From positions 186,001-250,000 of the forward strand of contig NZ_CP081295.1 in NCBI RefSeq assembly GCF_019711375.1: a stretch of DNA of 64,000 bases, in the 5' to 3' direction. This document shows, one piece after another, positions 7,288-16,466 of this stretch (position 1 is its first letter; every line of letters starts with the position of its first letter). This DNA comes from Qipengyuania aurantiaca. GTDB lineage: Bacteria; Pseudomonadota; Alphaproteobacteria; Sphingomonadales; Sphingomonadaceae. Below the pieces are notes generated by a model. The model was not told where the DNA came from. It saw nothing but the letters and a program-made list of their open reading frames with translations, and searched no databases. The position numbers and the translations under genes are program-made.

Positions 7288-7983
7288 CTAGAGGCGGCTG
7301 CCGGCTCCAAACACGCCGATGATCAACGGGTCGCGGGTGGACTGCGGATCGCGGCGGATGGCGGCTTCTTCCACGCCGATCTCGCGCCAGATCGTGTCGT
7401 CGAGATTGGTGGCGAAGCGGGTGGTGGCGTTGGTGAAGTTCACGCCCGTCAGCGCGGAGACCAGCTGGCCGACCAGCGGATCGCTCGCCACGCGCATGGC
7501 GTCGCCCAGTTCGGGGACCATGGCCTCCACCAGCGTGCTGCCCATCGAATTGCGCAGGAAGCCGGTGGCCGCCGTCGGGCCGCCGTTGACGAGGTCGATG
7601 GCGTTCTGGATGCCGATAGTGCGCACCGCATCGGTCACGAGCGGCGCGGCGCGTTCGGCGCCTTCGTAAGCGATATCGCCCATCGCATCCTGCAGCCGGT
7701 TCTTGAACAGCGCCGAGGTCAGGATGGTCGACAGGACATCGCCGCGCGTGCCCAGCAGATTGTTGAGGCCGAGCGTCGCGACCTGCTGGTCCCAGAAGCC
7801 GCCCGAACTCAGCATGCGCTGGAAGGCGCGGTCGCTGGAAAGGAACAGGATGCGCTGGACGGCATCGACCATGCTGAAGCCGGGGATCCCGGCGCAGCCC
7901 GACAGGGCAAGGCCAGCAGTGCCAAGGCCTATTCCGCCGAGAAAGGCCCTGCGGCCGGTGGGTTTCACGAGAATATCGGTCAT
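7288..7983 (-). CDS. DUF4197 family lipoprotein (231 aa)
   Basis: DUF4197-type protein of unknown function, probably attached to a membrane. The N-terminus (MTDILVKPTGRRAFLGGIGL) has a twin-arginine-like pair and a hydrophobic stretch ending in a lipobox LSGC (about residues 27-30). A mostly helical body follows with the family pattern (GFWDQQVATLGLNN, RLQDAMGDIAYEGAERAAP). The start at 7983 is supported by GAGGAG about 7 nt upstream; the in-frame sequence further upstream is antisense to priA and is not used. Divergent from priA with a 54-bp gap. Confidence 0.85.
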   Translation of the reverse strand: MTDILVKPTGRRAFLGGIGLGTAGLALSGCAGIPGFSMVDAVQRILFLSSDRAFQRMLSSGGFWDQQVATLGLNNLLGTRGDVLSTILTSALFKNRLQDAMGDIAYEGAERAAPLVTDAVRTIGIQNAIDLVNGGPTAATGFLRNSMGSTLVEAMVPELGDAMRVASDPLVGQLVSALTGVNFTNATTRFATNLDDTIWREIGVEEAAIRRDPQSTRDPLIIGVFGAGSRL

Positions 7984-8037
7984 TATTGCACTCCTCACAA
8001 AGTCCCACCCTTGTTTCGTCATAGGTAGCGGCTCCAT

Positions 8038-10215
8038 ATGAGCCGCCAGATGAACCGCGTCCGCTGCCTCGTCCTCAACGCCGCTCTCGGCCCGCTCGAT
8101 TACAAACTGCCGGACGGCATGGCGGTCGAGCTGGGCCAGGTGGTCGAATGTCCGCTGGGCCCGCGCACCGTCATCGGTATCGTCTGGGAGGCTGAACGGC
8201 TGCCGGGGACAGACGTTCCGGCGGAGAAACTGCGTCCGCTCAGGGGCTTGTACCCGATCCCGCCGCTGCCCGCCCCGCTGCGCCGCCTGATCGAGTGGAC
8301 CGCAGACTACTATGTAGCCTCGCTCGCCAGCGTGGCGCGGATGGCGCTTTCCTCGGGCGGTGCGCTGAAAGGCCCGGCGAGCATCACCGAATATCGCCTC
8401 ACCGGCGGGATGCCAGAACGCATGACCCCGCAGCGGCTGGCGGCGATGGAAGCGCTCGAGGGGGAACAGGCGACGATCCGCGAGCTGGCGGGCATCGCTG
8501 GCGCATCGGAAGGCGTGCTGCGCGGCCTCGTCAACCAGGGCGTGCTGGAACCGGTCGAGGTCGATTGCGACCGACCTTACGAAGCCGCGCGACCGGACTT
8601 TGCGCACGTCGAATTGAGCGAGCAGCAGCGCGAGGTTTCGGACATCTTCTCTGCCGCCGTGCGCAAGGGGCAATTCGCGCCTTTCCTGCTCGATGGGGTG
8701 ACCGGGTCAGGCAAGACCGAAACCTATTTCGAGCCCGTCGCCGAAGCGCTGCGGATGGGGCGGCAAGTGCTCGTGCTCCTCCCCGAAATCGCGCTGACCG
8801 AGAATTTCCTCCATCGCTTCGAAGAGCGCTTCGGCGCATCGCCCGTGCTCTGGCACTCCTCGCTCAAATCGACCGAACGCCGCCGCGCGTGGCGGGCCGT
8901 GGCGAGCGGCAGCGCGCAGGTGGTGGTGGGGGCACGCTCGGCGCTGTTCCTGCCCTTTGCCAAGCTCGGCCTCATCGTCGTCGACGAGGCGCATGAGACC
9001 AGCTTCAAACAGGAAGACGGCGTGCGCTACAACGCCCGGGACGTGGCAGTCATGCGCGCCCATTTCGAACGCTTTCCGATCATCCTCGCCAGCGCTACGC
9101 CTGCGCTCGAAAGCTTGCAGATGGCCGAAAGCGGGATTTACGAGAAGGTCGATTTGCCCAGCCGCTTCGGCGGCGCGCAATTGCCTGCGATCGACACGAT
9201 CGACCTCACGGAAGAGAAGCCGCCGCATGGCATGTGGCTCGCCCAGCGGCTGGTCGATGGCATTGCCGAGCGGCTGGAGCGCGGCGAGCAATCGCTGCTG
9301 TTCCTCAACCGGCGCGGTTATGCCCCGCTGACGCTCTGCCGCAATTGCGGCTTCCGCTACCAGTGCCCCAATTGCAGCGCCTGGCTGGTCGAACACCGGT
9401 TCACCCGGCGCCTTGCTTGCCACCATTGCGGCCACGAAGCGCCCAGCCCGGCCCAGTGCAAGGAATGCGGCGAGCCCGACTGCCTTGTCGCCTGCGGGCC
9501 CGGCGTGGAGCGCATCGCCGACGAGGTGGCCGAGCGCCTGCCCGAGGCGCGCGTCTTCGTGGCGACGTCCGATACGCTCAACTCGCCCGGCCGCGCGGCA
9601 GAATTCATCGCTGCGGTCGATGCAGGCGAGATCGACGTGATCGTCGGCACGCAGCTCGTCACCAAGGGCTTCCACTTTCCCGAACTCACGCTGGTCGGCG
9701 TGGTCGATGCCGATCTCGGCCTCGAAGGCGGGGATTTGCGCGCGGGCGAGCGCACCTACCAGCAGGTCGCGCAAGTTGCAGGCCGTGCGGGGCGCGGCGC
9801 GAAACCGGGCGAGGTGCTGATCCAGACCCGCCACCCCGAGGCCAGCGTCATCGCCGCTCTCGCCGCCGGGGATCGCGATGCCTTCTATACCGCCGAAACC
9901 GAGATGCGCCGCGATGCGGGTGCCCCGCCCTTCGGCCGCTGGGCCTCGATCATCGTGTCCTCCGAGGACGAGAGCGAAGCGCGCGAGGCCGCCCGCCGGA
10001 TCGGCGACACCCGCCCCGACGTGGCCGACTGCATGATCCTCGGCCCCGCCCCTGCCCCCATGGCGCAATTGCGTGGCCGCTACCGCTACCGCCTGCTCAT
10101 CAACGCGCGGCGCAGCGTGCAATTGCAGGACGTCATTCGCCGCTGGCTCGGGCGGCTGGACCACCCTCCCGGCGTGCGCGTGGCCGTGGATATCGACCCT
10201 TATTCCTTCGTGTGA
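8038..10215 (+). CDS. priA: Primosomal replication restart helicase PriA
   Basis: 3'-to-5' superfamily 2 helicase that reloads the replisome at collapsed forks. The 725 residues contain an N-terminal DNA-binding region, Walker A GVTGSGKT (about residue 219), the DEAH box VVDEAHE (about 313), and the two zinc-binding clusters (CRNCGF..CPNCSA, then CHHCGH..CKECGEPDC, about 433-480). The C-terminal helicase motifs (GTQLVTKGFHFP, QVAGRAGRG) follow. The start MSRQMNRVRC has only a weak AGG upstream; an ATG four codons later is possible. It is followed 35 nt later by the photolyase gene, so two DNA-repair genes are in series. Confidence 0.97.
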   Translation: MSRQMNRVRCLVLNAALGPLDYKLPDGMAVELGQVVECPLGPRTVIGIVWEAERLPGTDVPAEKLRPLRGLYPIPPLPAPLRRLIEWTADYYVASLASVARMALSSGGALKGPASITEYRLTGGMPERMTPQRLAAMEALEGEQATIRELAGIAGASEGVLRGLVNQGVLEPVEVDCDRPYEAARPDFAHVELSEQQREVSDIFSAAVRKGQFAPFLLDGVTGSGKTETYFEPVAEALRMGRQVLVLLPEIALTENFLHRFEERFGASPVLWHSSLKSTERRRAWRAVASGSAQVVVGARSALFLPFAKLGLIVVDEAHETSFKQEDGVRYNARDVAVMRAHFERFPIILASATPALESLQMAESGIYEKVDLPSRFGGAQLPAIDTIDLTEEKPPHGMWLAQRLVDGIAERLERGEQSLLFLNRRGYAPLTLCRNCGFRYQCPNCSAWLVEHRFTRRLACHHCGHEAPSPAQCKECGEPDCLVACGPGVERIADEVAERLPEARVFVATSDTLNSPGRAAEFIAAVDAGEIDVIVGTQLVTKGFHFPELTLVGVVDADLGLEGGDLRAGERTYQQVAQVAGRAGRGAKPGEVLIQTRHPEASVIAALAAGDRDAFYTAETEMRRDAGAPPFGRWASIIVSSEDESEAREAARRIGDTRPDVADCMILGPAPAPMAQLRGRYRYRLLINARRSVQLQDVIRRWLGRLDHPPGVRVAVDIDPYSFV

Positions 10216-10250
10216 GGCACTCTTCGCGAGCTTGGGCATTTTGAGAGGCA

Positions 10251-11816
10251 ATGCCCGACGACCCCAGCGCGCCCGTCCTCGTTCCAATCCTCGGCGACCA
10301 GCTGACCCGCAGCCTCGCCAGCCTTCGCGGGCGAACAAAGGACGATACCGTCATCCTGATGATGGAGGTGTGGGACGAGGCGACCTACGTCAAACACCAC
10401 AAGCAGAAGATCGTCCTGATTTTCTCGGCCATGCGCCATTTCGCGCTAGAACTGCGCGATGCAGGCTGGACGGTCGATTATGTGAAGCTCGATGACGAGA
10501 ACAACGCGGGCAGCTTCACCGGCGAGGTGGCGCGGGCGATCGAGGACCATGACCCGCGCCTCGTCAGCGTGGTCGAAGCCGGCGAGTGGCGCGTGCGCGA
10601 GGACATGGACCAATGGGCGGACAAGTTCGCCTGCGAGGTCGAGATCCTGCGCGACGACCGCTTTATCTGCACCCAGTCCGAATTCGACGAGTGGGCGGAG
10701 GACCGCGACACGCTCCGCATGGAATATTTCTATCGCGAGATGCGCCGCAAGACCGGCTTCCTCATGGATGGCGACAAGCCCGAAGGCGGAGAGTGGAATT
10801 ACGACAGCGAGAACCGCAAACCGCCCAAGGACGGCCTCTCCGCTCCCGAACGCCCGAAGTTCGAGCCGGACGAGATCACGCAAGACGTAATTGATCTCGT
10901 CGAGGACCGCTTCGACGATCACTTCGGCAGCCTCGAAAATTTCCGCTGGCCGGTCACGCGAGAGGAAGCGGAAGAAGCCGCCGACGCTTTCTTCGCCGAG
11001 CGGATCGAATGTTTCGGCCCCTACCAGGACGCGATGGTGGCGGGCGAAGACGACCTCTTTCACTCCATGCTCTCGACCAGCATCAACCTCGGCCTGCTCG
11101 ACCCGCTCGAACTCTGCCAGCGCGCAGAGAAGGCCTATAAGGACGGCAAGGCACCGCTGAACTCGGTCGAGGGCTTCATCCGCCAGATCATCGGCTGGCG
11201 CGAATATGTGCGCGGCTTCTACTGGCACCAGATGCCGCATTTGCAAAAGGCCAACGCGCTCAACGCCCAGCGCGGCCTGCCCGAGTTTTACTGGACCGGC
11301 GAGACCGACATGGCCTGCCTTGCCGACTGCATCCGCTCGACCCGCGAGAACGCCCACGCCCACCATATCCAGCGGCTGATGGTGCTGGGCAATTTCGCGC
11401 TGCTGGCGGGCGTGAACCCGCGCGAGGTGCAGGACTGGTACCTCGTCGTCTACGCCGATGCCTATGAGTGGGTCGAACTGCCCAACGTCGCCGCGATGAT
11501 CCTTTATGCCGACGGCGGCAAGCTCGCTTCAAAACCCTATGCTGCCTCCGGCAATTACATCAACAAGATGAGCAATTACTGCTCCGGCTGCACCTACTCA
11601 CCCAACAAGAAAACCGGCGAAGGTGCTTGTCCCTTCAACCCGCTCTACTGGCTTTTCATGGATCGTCACCGCGAGCGGCTGGAGAAGAACCATCGCATCG
11701 GGCGCATCTATTCGACCTGGGACCGGATGGACGAAGAACGCCGACAGGAATATCTCGACAGCGCCGAAGCGTTTCTGGACACGCTTGAACCTGCAAGCAA
11801 AGGCTGGGCTCGCTAG
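10251..11816 (+). CDS. FeS-containing bacterial cryptochrome/(6-4) photolyase (521 aa)
   Basis: Belongs to the FeS-BCP group (PhrB of Agrobacterium, CryB of Rhodobacter), flavoproteins that use blue light to repair (6-4) photoproducts or for signalling. The N-terminal VLVPILGDQLTRSLASL is characteristic. Four cysteines in the family's spacing, C356, C444, C447 and C460 (ACLADC, NYCSGCTY, GACPFNP), should hold the [4Fe-4S] cluster. The FAD region includes NAHAHHIQRLMVLGNFALL and the WVELPN-containing stretch. A repair role is most likely; related proteins in phototrophs also affect pigment genes. The stop overlaps that of the convergent membrane-protein gene by sharing the bases of CTAG. Confidence 0.93.
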   Translation: MPDDPSAPVLVPILGDQLTRSLASLRGRTKDDTVILMMEVWDEATYVKHHKQKIVLIFSAMRHFALELRDAGWTVDYVKLDDENNAGSFTGEVARAIEDHDPRLVSVVEAGEWRVREDMDQWADKFACEVEILRDDRFICTQSEFDEWAEDRDTLRMEYFYREMRRKTGFLMDGDKPEGGEWNYDSENRKPPKDGLSAPERPKFEPDEITQDVIDLVEDRFDDHFGSLENFRWPVTREEAEEAADAFFAERIECFGPYQDAMVAGEDDLFHSMLSTSINLGLLDPLELCQRAEKAYKDGKAPLNSVEGFIRQIIGWREYVRGFYWHQMPHLQKANALNAQRGLPEFYWTGETDMACLADCIRSTRENAHAHHIQRLMVLGNFALLAGVNPREVQDWYLVVYADAYEWVELPNVAAMILYADGGKLASKPYAASGNYINKMSNYCSGCTYSPNKKTGEGACPFNPLYWLFMDRHRERLEKNHRIGRIYSTWDRMDEERRQEYLDSAEAFLDTLEPASKGWAR

Positions 11817-12193
11817 GCGTCCCTAGCCGAGGACGACGCGTCGAGATCGGAATCCCACACAGCCCAGATCACCAACGCCAGCAGCGAGCCGTAAATCCCA
11901 CTTGGCAGTACCGAGACGACCATTGCGAGGCCCAGAAAGCCCAGAAATCCGGCAAGGGTCGCGCCGATCACCACCCAGCCCAGCCACGAAACGGCGACGG
12001 CGCAGAGCTTGATAAGGAAGTGGGTTCGGGGACGCCCGCGGGTCAACGCCCAAGCACCGAGCCAGACCAACCCGCCTTGCAACGCCATGAGTGCCAGCGT
12101 CCCGAAATAGCCATACACTGCAAGCGTTCCGCCGAGATCAAAGGCAATCATGCCTCCCGATCCACCATGCCTTCGCCCAGTCGTCAACTCCAT
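11813..12193 (-). CDS. Small polytopic membrane protein (126 aa), unknown
   Basis: Begins MELTTGRRHGGSGGMIAFDL. At least three hydrophobic segments are visible: YGYFGTLALMALQGGLVWLGAW, IKLCAVAVSWLGWVVIGATLAGFLGFLGLAMVV (likely two spans) and GSLLALVIWAVW. The start at 12193 has AGGA about 6 nt upstream; an internal ATG at 12151 is an alternative. The gene converges on the photolyase, and the stop codons overlap. No family is recognised. Confidence 0.6.
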   Translation of the reverse strand: MELTTGRRHGGSGGMIAFDLGGTLAVYGYFGTLALMALQGGLVWLGAWALTRGRPRTHFLIKLCAVAVSWLGWVVIGATLAGFLGFLGLAMVVSVLPSGIYGSLLALVIWAVWDSDLDASSSARDA

Positions 12194-12339
12194 GTGTTTC
12201 CTAATTCCGGAGCGAGACGCGACCTGGCCGACGTAAGCTGCTTTCCGTCGCAGCACCGCGCCTGAACCGGTTGCTTTTAGGAACGCATCGCTCCTCCGCG
12301 CCCTTTTAATGGTGAACAGCAATCGAAAAAGGCGCACCC

Positions 12340-13716
12340 ATGAGCATTACCACTGTCAATCCCGCTACCGGCGAAGACATCGAAACCTACGAAACCCTGT
12401 CGCCGGTCGATGCTTTCGCGAAGGTGGATGCCTGTCACGAAGCGTTCACCAAGTGGAAGCTGCAAAGCCTCGAAGACCGCGCCAGCGTCATCAAGGGCAT
12501 CGGCAAGGCGCTGCGCGATAACAAGGAAGAGCTCGCACAGCTGATGACTCGCGAAGTCGGCAAGCTGATCGGCGACAGCCGCGACGAGGTCGAGCTATGC
12601 GCAGGCATCTGCGATTACACAGCAGCCAAGGGCCCCACCGACCTGGCCGACGAGAAACGCGATCCCAGCAACGCGGGCCGCGGCATCGTGACCTATTCGC
12701 CCATCGGGGTGATCTACGGCATCCAGCCTTGGAACTTCCCCGCCTACCAGGTTATCCGCTACGCGATCGCCAGCCTGATGGCGGGCAACGGCGTGCTGCT
12801 GAAGCATTCCTCGCTGTGCACCGGCAGCGGGCTGATGATCGAGAAGATCTTCGGGGAAGGCGGCCTTCCCGAAAACCTCTTCACCGTACTCGTCATTGAT
12901 CACGACACTTCGGACGCGATCATCGAGCACGACAAGGTGCGCGGCGTGACGCTGACCGGATCGGATGGCGCGGGACGCCACGTGGCCCAGAAGGCGGCTG
13001 CTGTCATCAAGAAGACGGTGATGGAGCTCGGCTCGAACGACGCCTATCTCGTCCTGGAAGACGCCGATCTCGACGTGGCGGTGAAGGTCTGCGCGCAGGC
13101 CCGTCTCTACAACAACGGCCAGACCTGCATCAACGGCAAGCGCTTTATCGTGACCGACAAGGTCTACGACGAATTCGTCGAAAAATACGTCGCCCGGTTC
13201 GAAGGTGTGAAAACCGGCGATCCAACCGACGAAGACAGCGGCATGGGTCCGATGTCGTCCTCCGACCTGCGCGACGAACTGCACGAGCAGGTGGAGGAGT
13301 CGGTAAAGAAGGGCGCCAAGATCGCGTGCGGCGGCAGCGTTCCCGACAAGAAGGGCGCGTGGTATCCTGCAACGGTCCTCACCGATGTCGCGCCCGGCCA
13401 GCCCGCCTATGACGACGAATTGTTTGGCCCCGTCGCCAGCGTCATCCGCGCCAAGGACGACGAGGACGCGATGCGCCTCGCCAATGAGAGCCGCTATGGC
13501 CTCGGCGGCGGGATCCTGAGCGGCGATACCGACCGCGCCATCGAACTGGCATCGAAGCATTTCGACACCGGCATGGTCTATATCAATACTTATGGCGTGG
13601 CCGACCCCGCCATGCCCTTCGGCGGCGTGAAGGATTCCGGCTACGGGCGCGAACACGGCGGCTTCGGCATGAAGGAATTCGTCAACGCCAAGTCGATCTT
13701 CATCGGCGCGGCCTAA
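12340..13716 (+). CDS. NAD(P)-dependent aldehyde dehydrogenase, succinate-semialdehyde type (458 aa)
   Basis: Aldehyde dehydrogenase superfamily, closest in style to the short succinate-semialdehyde dehydrogenases (Sad/YneI type). The catalytic Cys is in NGQTCINGKR (C263) and the general base Glu in VMELGSND (E229). The cofactor region includes IQPWNFPAYQV and LTGSDGAG. The usual ELGG is ELGS here, as in some family members. The likely reaction is oxidation of succinate semialdehyde to succinate, but other small aldehydes are possible. It stands alone; the nearest genes are a divergent membrane protein and the convergent ada. Confidence 0.88.
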   Translation: MSITTVNPATGEDIETYETLSPVDAFAKVDACHEAFTKWKLQSLEDRASVIKGIGKALRDNKEELAQLMTREVGKLIGDSRDEVELCAGICDYTAAKGPTDLADEKRDPSNAGRGIVTYSPIGVIYGIQPWNFPAYQVIRYAIASLMAGNGVLLKHSSLCTGSGLMIEKIFGEGGLPENLFTVLVIDHDTSDAIIEHDKVRGVTLTGSDGAGRHVAQKAAAVIKKTVMELGSNDAYLVLEDADLDVAVKVCAQARLYNNGQTCINGKRFIVTDKVYDEFVEKYVARFEGVKTGDPTDEDSGMGPMSSSDLRDELHEQVEESVKKGAKIACGGSVPDKKGAWYPATVLTDVAPGQPAYDDELFGPVASVIRAKDDEDAMRLANESRYGLGGGILSGDTDRAIELASKHFDTGMVYINTYGVADPAMPFGGVKDSGYGREHGGFGMKEFVNAKSIFIGAA

Positions 13717-13722
13717 GCGCGA

Positions 13723-14763
13723 TCATTCGCCCCGTTCGCGCCTCAGCAGTTCGGCCTTGATGTCCGTCCCGTAGGCGTAGCCTCCAAGTCCCCCGTCAGC
13801 CGCGATCACGCGGTGGCAGGGGATGAGGACGGCGATGTTGTTGGCCCCGTTGGCGCTTCCGACTGCGCGGCTGGCCTTGGGATTGCCGAGCATGGCGGCC
13901 TGTTCGCCATAGCTGCGGGTCTCTCCTGCGGGTATCCGGCGCAGCGCTTCCCAGCAGCGTTGCTGGAAGGCGGTGCCTTTCACATCGAGCGGAATATTGG
14001 ACGTCGTCGCCATGGACGGATGCTCGACCACGGCAGCGACCCGGTCGAACAGGGCGCGGAAATCTTCATCTGCTTCGACCAGTTCGGCCCTCGGAAAACG
14101 AGCGCGCAAATCTTCCTCACCCTCACCGAAGGACAGGCAGCACACGCCCGTCTCCGTCGCGGCGACCAGCATGGAGCCGAGCGTCGTATCGATTTCCGCC
14201 CAATGGATCGTGCGGCCCTTCCCGCCGTCCTTCCAGTCGCTCGCGCTGATGCCGCTGTCCTTCCTGTGCTCGTAAAAGCGCGAGGGCGCGCCATACCCTC
14301 CCGTGTAGATCGCCTGAGTGACGCTGCCGCCCTCCCCCAGCGCCTGTTCGGCCCGCTCGCGTTTGAGAGCACGCTGGTAGGCGGCAGGAGAAAGGCCGAC
14401 CGCGCGGGTGAAGATGCGCTGGAAGTGCGTGGGCGAATAATCGGTTAAATGGCCAAGCTGTTCCAGTGACACTGTTTCTTCCGCCTCGCGCAGCGTTCTG
14501 AGCGCCAGCATCACCGCCCCCTCTTCGCGGCTCTGCTGGTCGGGCGCGCAGCGCTTGCAGGCGCGCAGACCTGCAGCCTCGGCCGAGGCGCAGTCGGCGT
14601 AGAACCGCACATTCTCGCGTTTGGGTGCGCGCGCCGGGCAGGACGGGCGGCAATAGATTCCGGTCGAATGTACACCCGTGACGAAGACGCCGTCGAACCG
14701 CCGGTCCTTCGTCAGGGCGATCTGCCAGCGATCCTCGTCGGTCAGGGTCTGCTTGTCGGTCAT
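13723..14763 (-). CDS. ada: Ada: methylated-DNA repair methyltransferase and transcriptional activator
   Basis: Adaptive-response protein that accepts methyl groups from DNA phosphotriesters and O6-methylguanine and then activates repair genes. The 346 residues show the N-terminal zinc domain with Cys38, Cys42, Cys69 and Cys72 (GIYCRPSCPAR, LRACKRCAPD), a central AraC-type HTH (HLTDYSPTHFQRIFTRAVGLSPAAYQRA), and a C-terminal methyltransferase domain with PCHRVIAADG (near residue 315). All domains look intact. AAGGAAGG lies 5 nt before the ATG. It converges on the aldehyde dehydrogenase (6-nt gap) and is divergent from a protease gene. Confidence 0.96.
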   Translation of the reverse strand: MTDKQTLTDEDRWQIALTKDRRFDGVFVTGVHSTGIYCRPSCPARAPKRENVRFYADCASAEAAGLRACKRCAPDQQSREEGAVMLALRTLREAEETVSLEQLGHLTDYSPTHFQRIFTRAVGLSPAAYQRALKRERAEQALGEGGSVTQAIYTGGYGAPSRFYEHRKDSGISASDWKDGGKGRTIHWAEIDTTLGSMLVAATETGVCCLSFGEGEEDLRARFPRAELVEADEDFRALFDRVAAVVEHPSMATTSNIPLDVKGTAFQQRCWEALRRIPAGETRSYGEQAAMLGNPKASRAVGSANGANNIAVLIPCHRVIAADGGLGGYAYGTDIKAELLRRERGE

Positions 14764-14881
14764 CGCACCTTCCTTCTTATGCGCATCGGCCTGCTTGCAA
14801 CAGGCGGAATGACAAAAGCTGCGGGAGCGCGCATCCCGAAGCTTGCGGTCAATGTCGGGCCTTCGCTAAGGAGCAAGGTGG

Positions 14882-16450
14882 ATGGGACGTATTCTCGCAG
14901 TTTTCGCCGCGCTCATGGCGCTTGTGGCCCCCGGCATCGCGCTGGCCGACCCTGCCGATATCGACGCGGCGGCTCGCGGCGTCGTGCGCGTCGTGATTAT
15001 CGGGGCTGACGACGACGAGATCTACCCCGTCAGCCACGGCACGGGCTTCGCCGTCGCGCCCGACCTCATCGTGACCAACGCCCATGTCGTGCGCGACGCG
15101 ATGAGCGACGAGGATTTGCGCATCGGTATCGTGCCGAGCGGCGGCGGCAACGCCGTCTATGGCCGGCTGGTCTCCGTCAACGCGCGCACCGATCTGGCGT
15201 TGGTGCGCGTGACCGGATCGCTGCGCCTGCCCGCTCTCGCGCTCGCCGGATTGCCTGTCGAAAGCGCCGCGCAGGTGATCAGCGTGGGCTACCCGATGAA
15301 TGTCGACCGCGCGCAGGGGCTGGATTTGGCCGATATCTTCCAGTCGATGTCGCCGGTCAAAAGCCTTGGCTATGTCTCGGGCGAGCGGCCGAGCCGCCAG
15401 TTCGACACGATCCTCCACACCGCCCCCATCGCGCGCGGCAATTCGGGCGGTCCGCTGCTCGATCCGTGCGGTCGCGTGGTTGGCGTGAACAGCTTCGGCG
15501 CGGATAACGAAGGCGGCGATGCGGAGTTCTTCTTCGCCGTTTCCAACCGCGAACTGGTGCCTTTCCTGCGCAGCAACGATGTGCAGCCGAACATCAACGA
15601 CACCGCCTGCCGCAGCCTGCAAGACCTCGACGATGCGGAAAAGGAACGGCTCGAGCGCGAGCAGATGGAGGCGCTGCAGGCGTTGGCCCAGCGTGCCGAG
15701 GAAACGCGCGAGAAGCGCGAGCGGGCGCTGTTGAAAGCGCAGCTGAGCGTGGCGCAGGACCGCGAGGACCGCATGGCGCTCGCCTTCGTGCTGCTCCTCG
15801 CCGCTTTCGGCATCGCGCTCTGGGCCTGGAGCCGCCACGAGCGTTTCGACCCGGACGCCGAGGATGCCGAGCTGAAGCGGCGCAAGATCAACATCGCCTT
15901 CGGGATCGCGGGCTTCTTCGTGGTGGTCGCGTTGATCGCCTTCCTCACCCGCCCCGGCCTCGACGAGATCGACCGGCGCGTGGCGGCCGAGATGCAGGAT
16001 GCGGTCCCCGGCACGTCGGGTGGCGGCGAGGTCTCAGGCGGCAGCGGCGATGTCGCGTTGATCTGCCGTCTTGATCCCGACCGCAGCCGCATCACCAGCG
16101 CCGAAGCGCCCGACATCGAATTCGACTGGACCGCCGAAGGCTGCGTCAACGAGCGCACCCAATACGGCTACGCCTCGGGCGACTGGAGCCGGGTCTTCGT
16201 GCCCAATCAGGAAGACGCCGTTTCGGTCAACAGCTACGATCCCGACCGCCGTATCTTCCGTTCCGAACGCTACCTCCTCTCGCGCAGCGCCATGAACGAT
16301 GCGCGCGAGGCACGCGGCAAGTATTCCGCCCCCAAATGCGGCGAGGACGGCGCGGCCACCAGGCTCGGCGATCTGCAAGGCGAAGTCCTCTCGCAGCTGC
16401 CCGGCCGCCCTAACGAGCGGCTGGTCTACCGCTGCGAGGCGCGCGACTAG
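14882..16450 (+). CDS. Exported trypsin-like serine protease with two C-terminal-side membrane spans (522 aa)
   Basis: Signal peptide (MGRILAVFAALMALVAPGIALA) followed by a trypsin/DegP-like domain with a complete triad: His68 (VTNAHVV), Asp104 (TDLALV) and Ser188 (GNSGGPL). There is no PDZ domain. A charged helical region at about residues 245-295 (rich in Glu/Arg, likely coiled coil) leads to two hydrophobic spans (about 298-316 and 336-355). A C-terminal domain of about 160 residues follows with a few cysteines and no known motif. The protease would be periplasmic and tethered. AGGAG precedes the ATG. The substrate is unknown. Confidence 0.82.
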   Translation: MGRILAVFAALMALVAPGIALADPADIDAAARGVVRVVIIGADDDEIYPVSHGTGFAVAPDLIVTNAHVVRDAMSDEDLRIGIVPSGGGNAVYGRLVSVNARTDLALVRVTGSLRLPALALAGLPVESAAQVISVGYPMNVDRAQGLDLADIFQSMSPVKSLGYVSGERPSRQFDTILHTAPIARGNSGGPLLDPCGRVVGVNSFGADNEGGDAEFFFAVSNRELVPFLRSNDVQPNINDTACRSLQDLDDAEKERLEREQMEALQALAQRAEETREKRERALLKAQLSVAQDREDRMALAFVLLLAAFGIALWAWSRHERFDPDAEDAELKRRKINIAFGIAGFFVVVALIAFLTRPGLDEIDRRVAAEMQDAVPGTSGGGEVSGGSGDVALICRLDPDRSRITSAEAPDIEFDWTAEGCVNERTQYGYASGDWSRVFVPNQEDAVSVNSYDPDRRIFRSERYLLSRSAMNDAREARGKYSAPKCGEDGAATRLGDLQGEVLSQLPGRPNERLVYRCEARD

Positions 16451-16466
16451 TTCGTCGCAAGCGGCA

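Noticed and set aside
7984..8673. N-terminal extension of the DUF4197 gene across priA
   Set aside because: The extension is antisense to priA, and a good signal peptide and ribosome site exist at 7983.
8707..10338. A long reverse-strand open frame opposite priA (over 500 codons)
   Set aside because: It is antisense to a complete, motif-rich priA, and its residues show the His/Arg/Asp/Gly bias of high-GC shadow frames. No ribosome site or family motif.
11811..11818. Shared CTAG at the photolyase and membrane-protein stops as a regulatory element
   Set aside because: Short convergent stop overlaps are common in compact genomes and need no special explanation.
12315..12345. A strong ribosome site for the aldehyde dehydrogenase
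   Set aside because: Only AAAGGCG is present; the start is kept on protein similarity, not on this signal.
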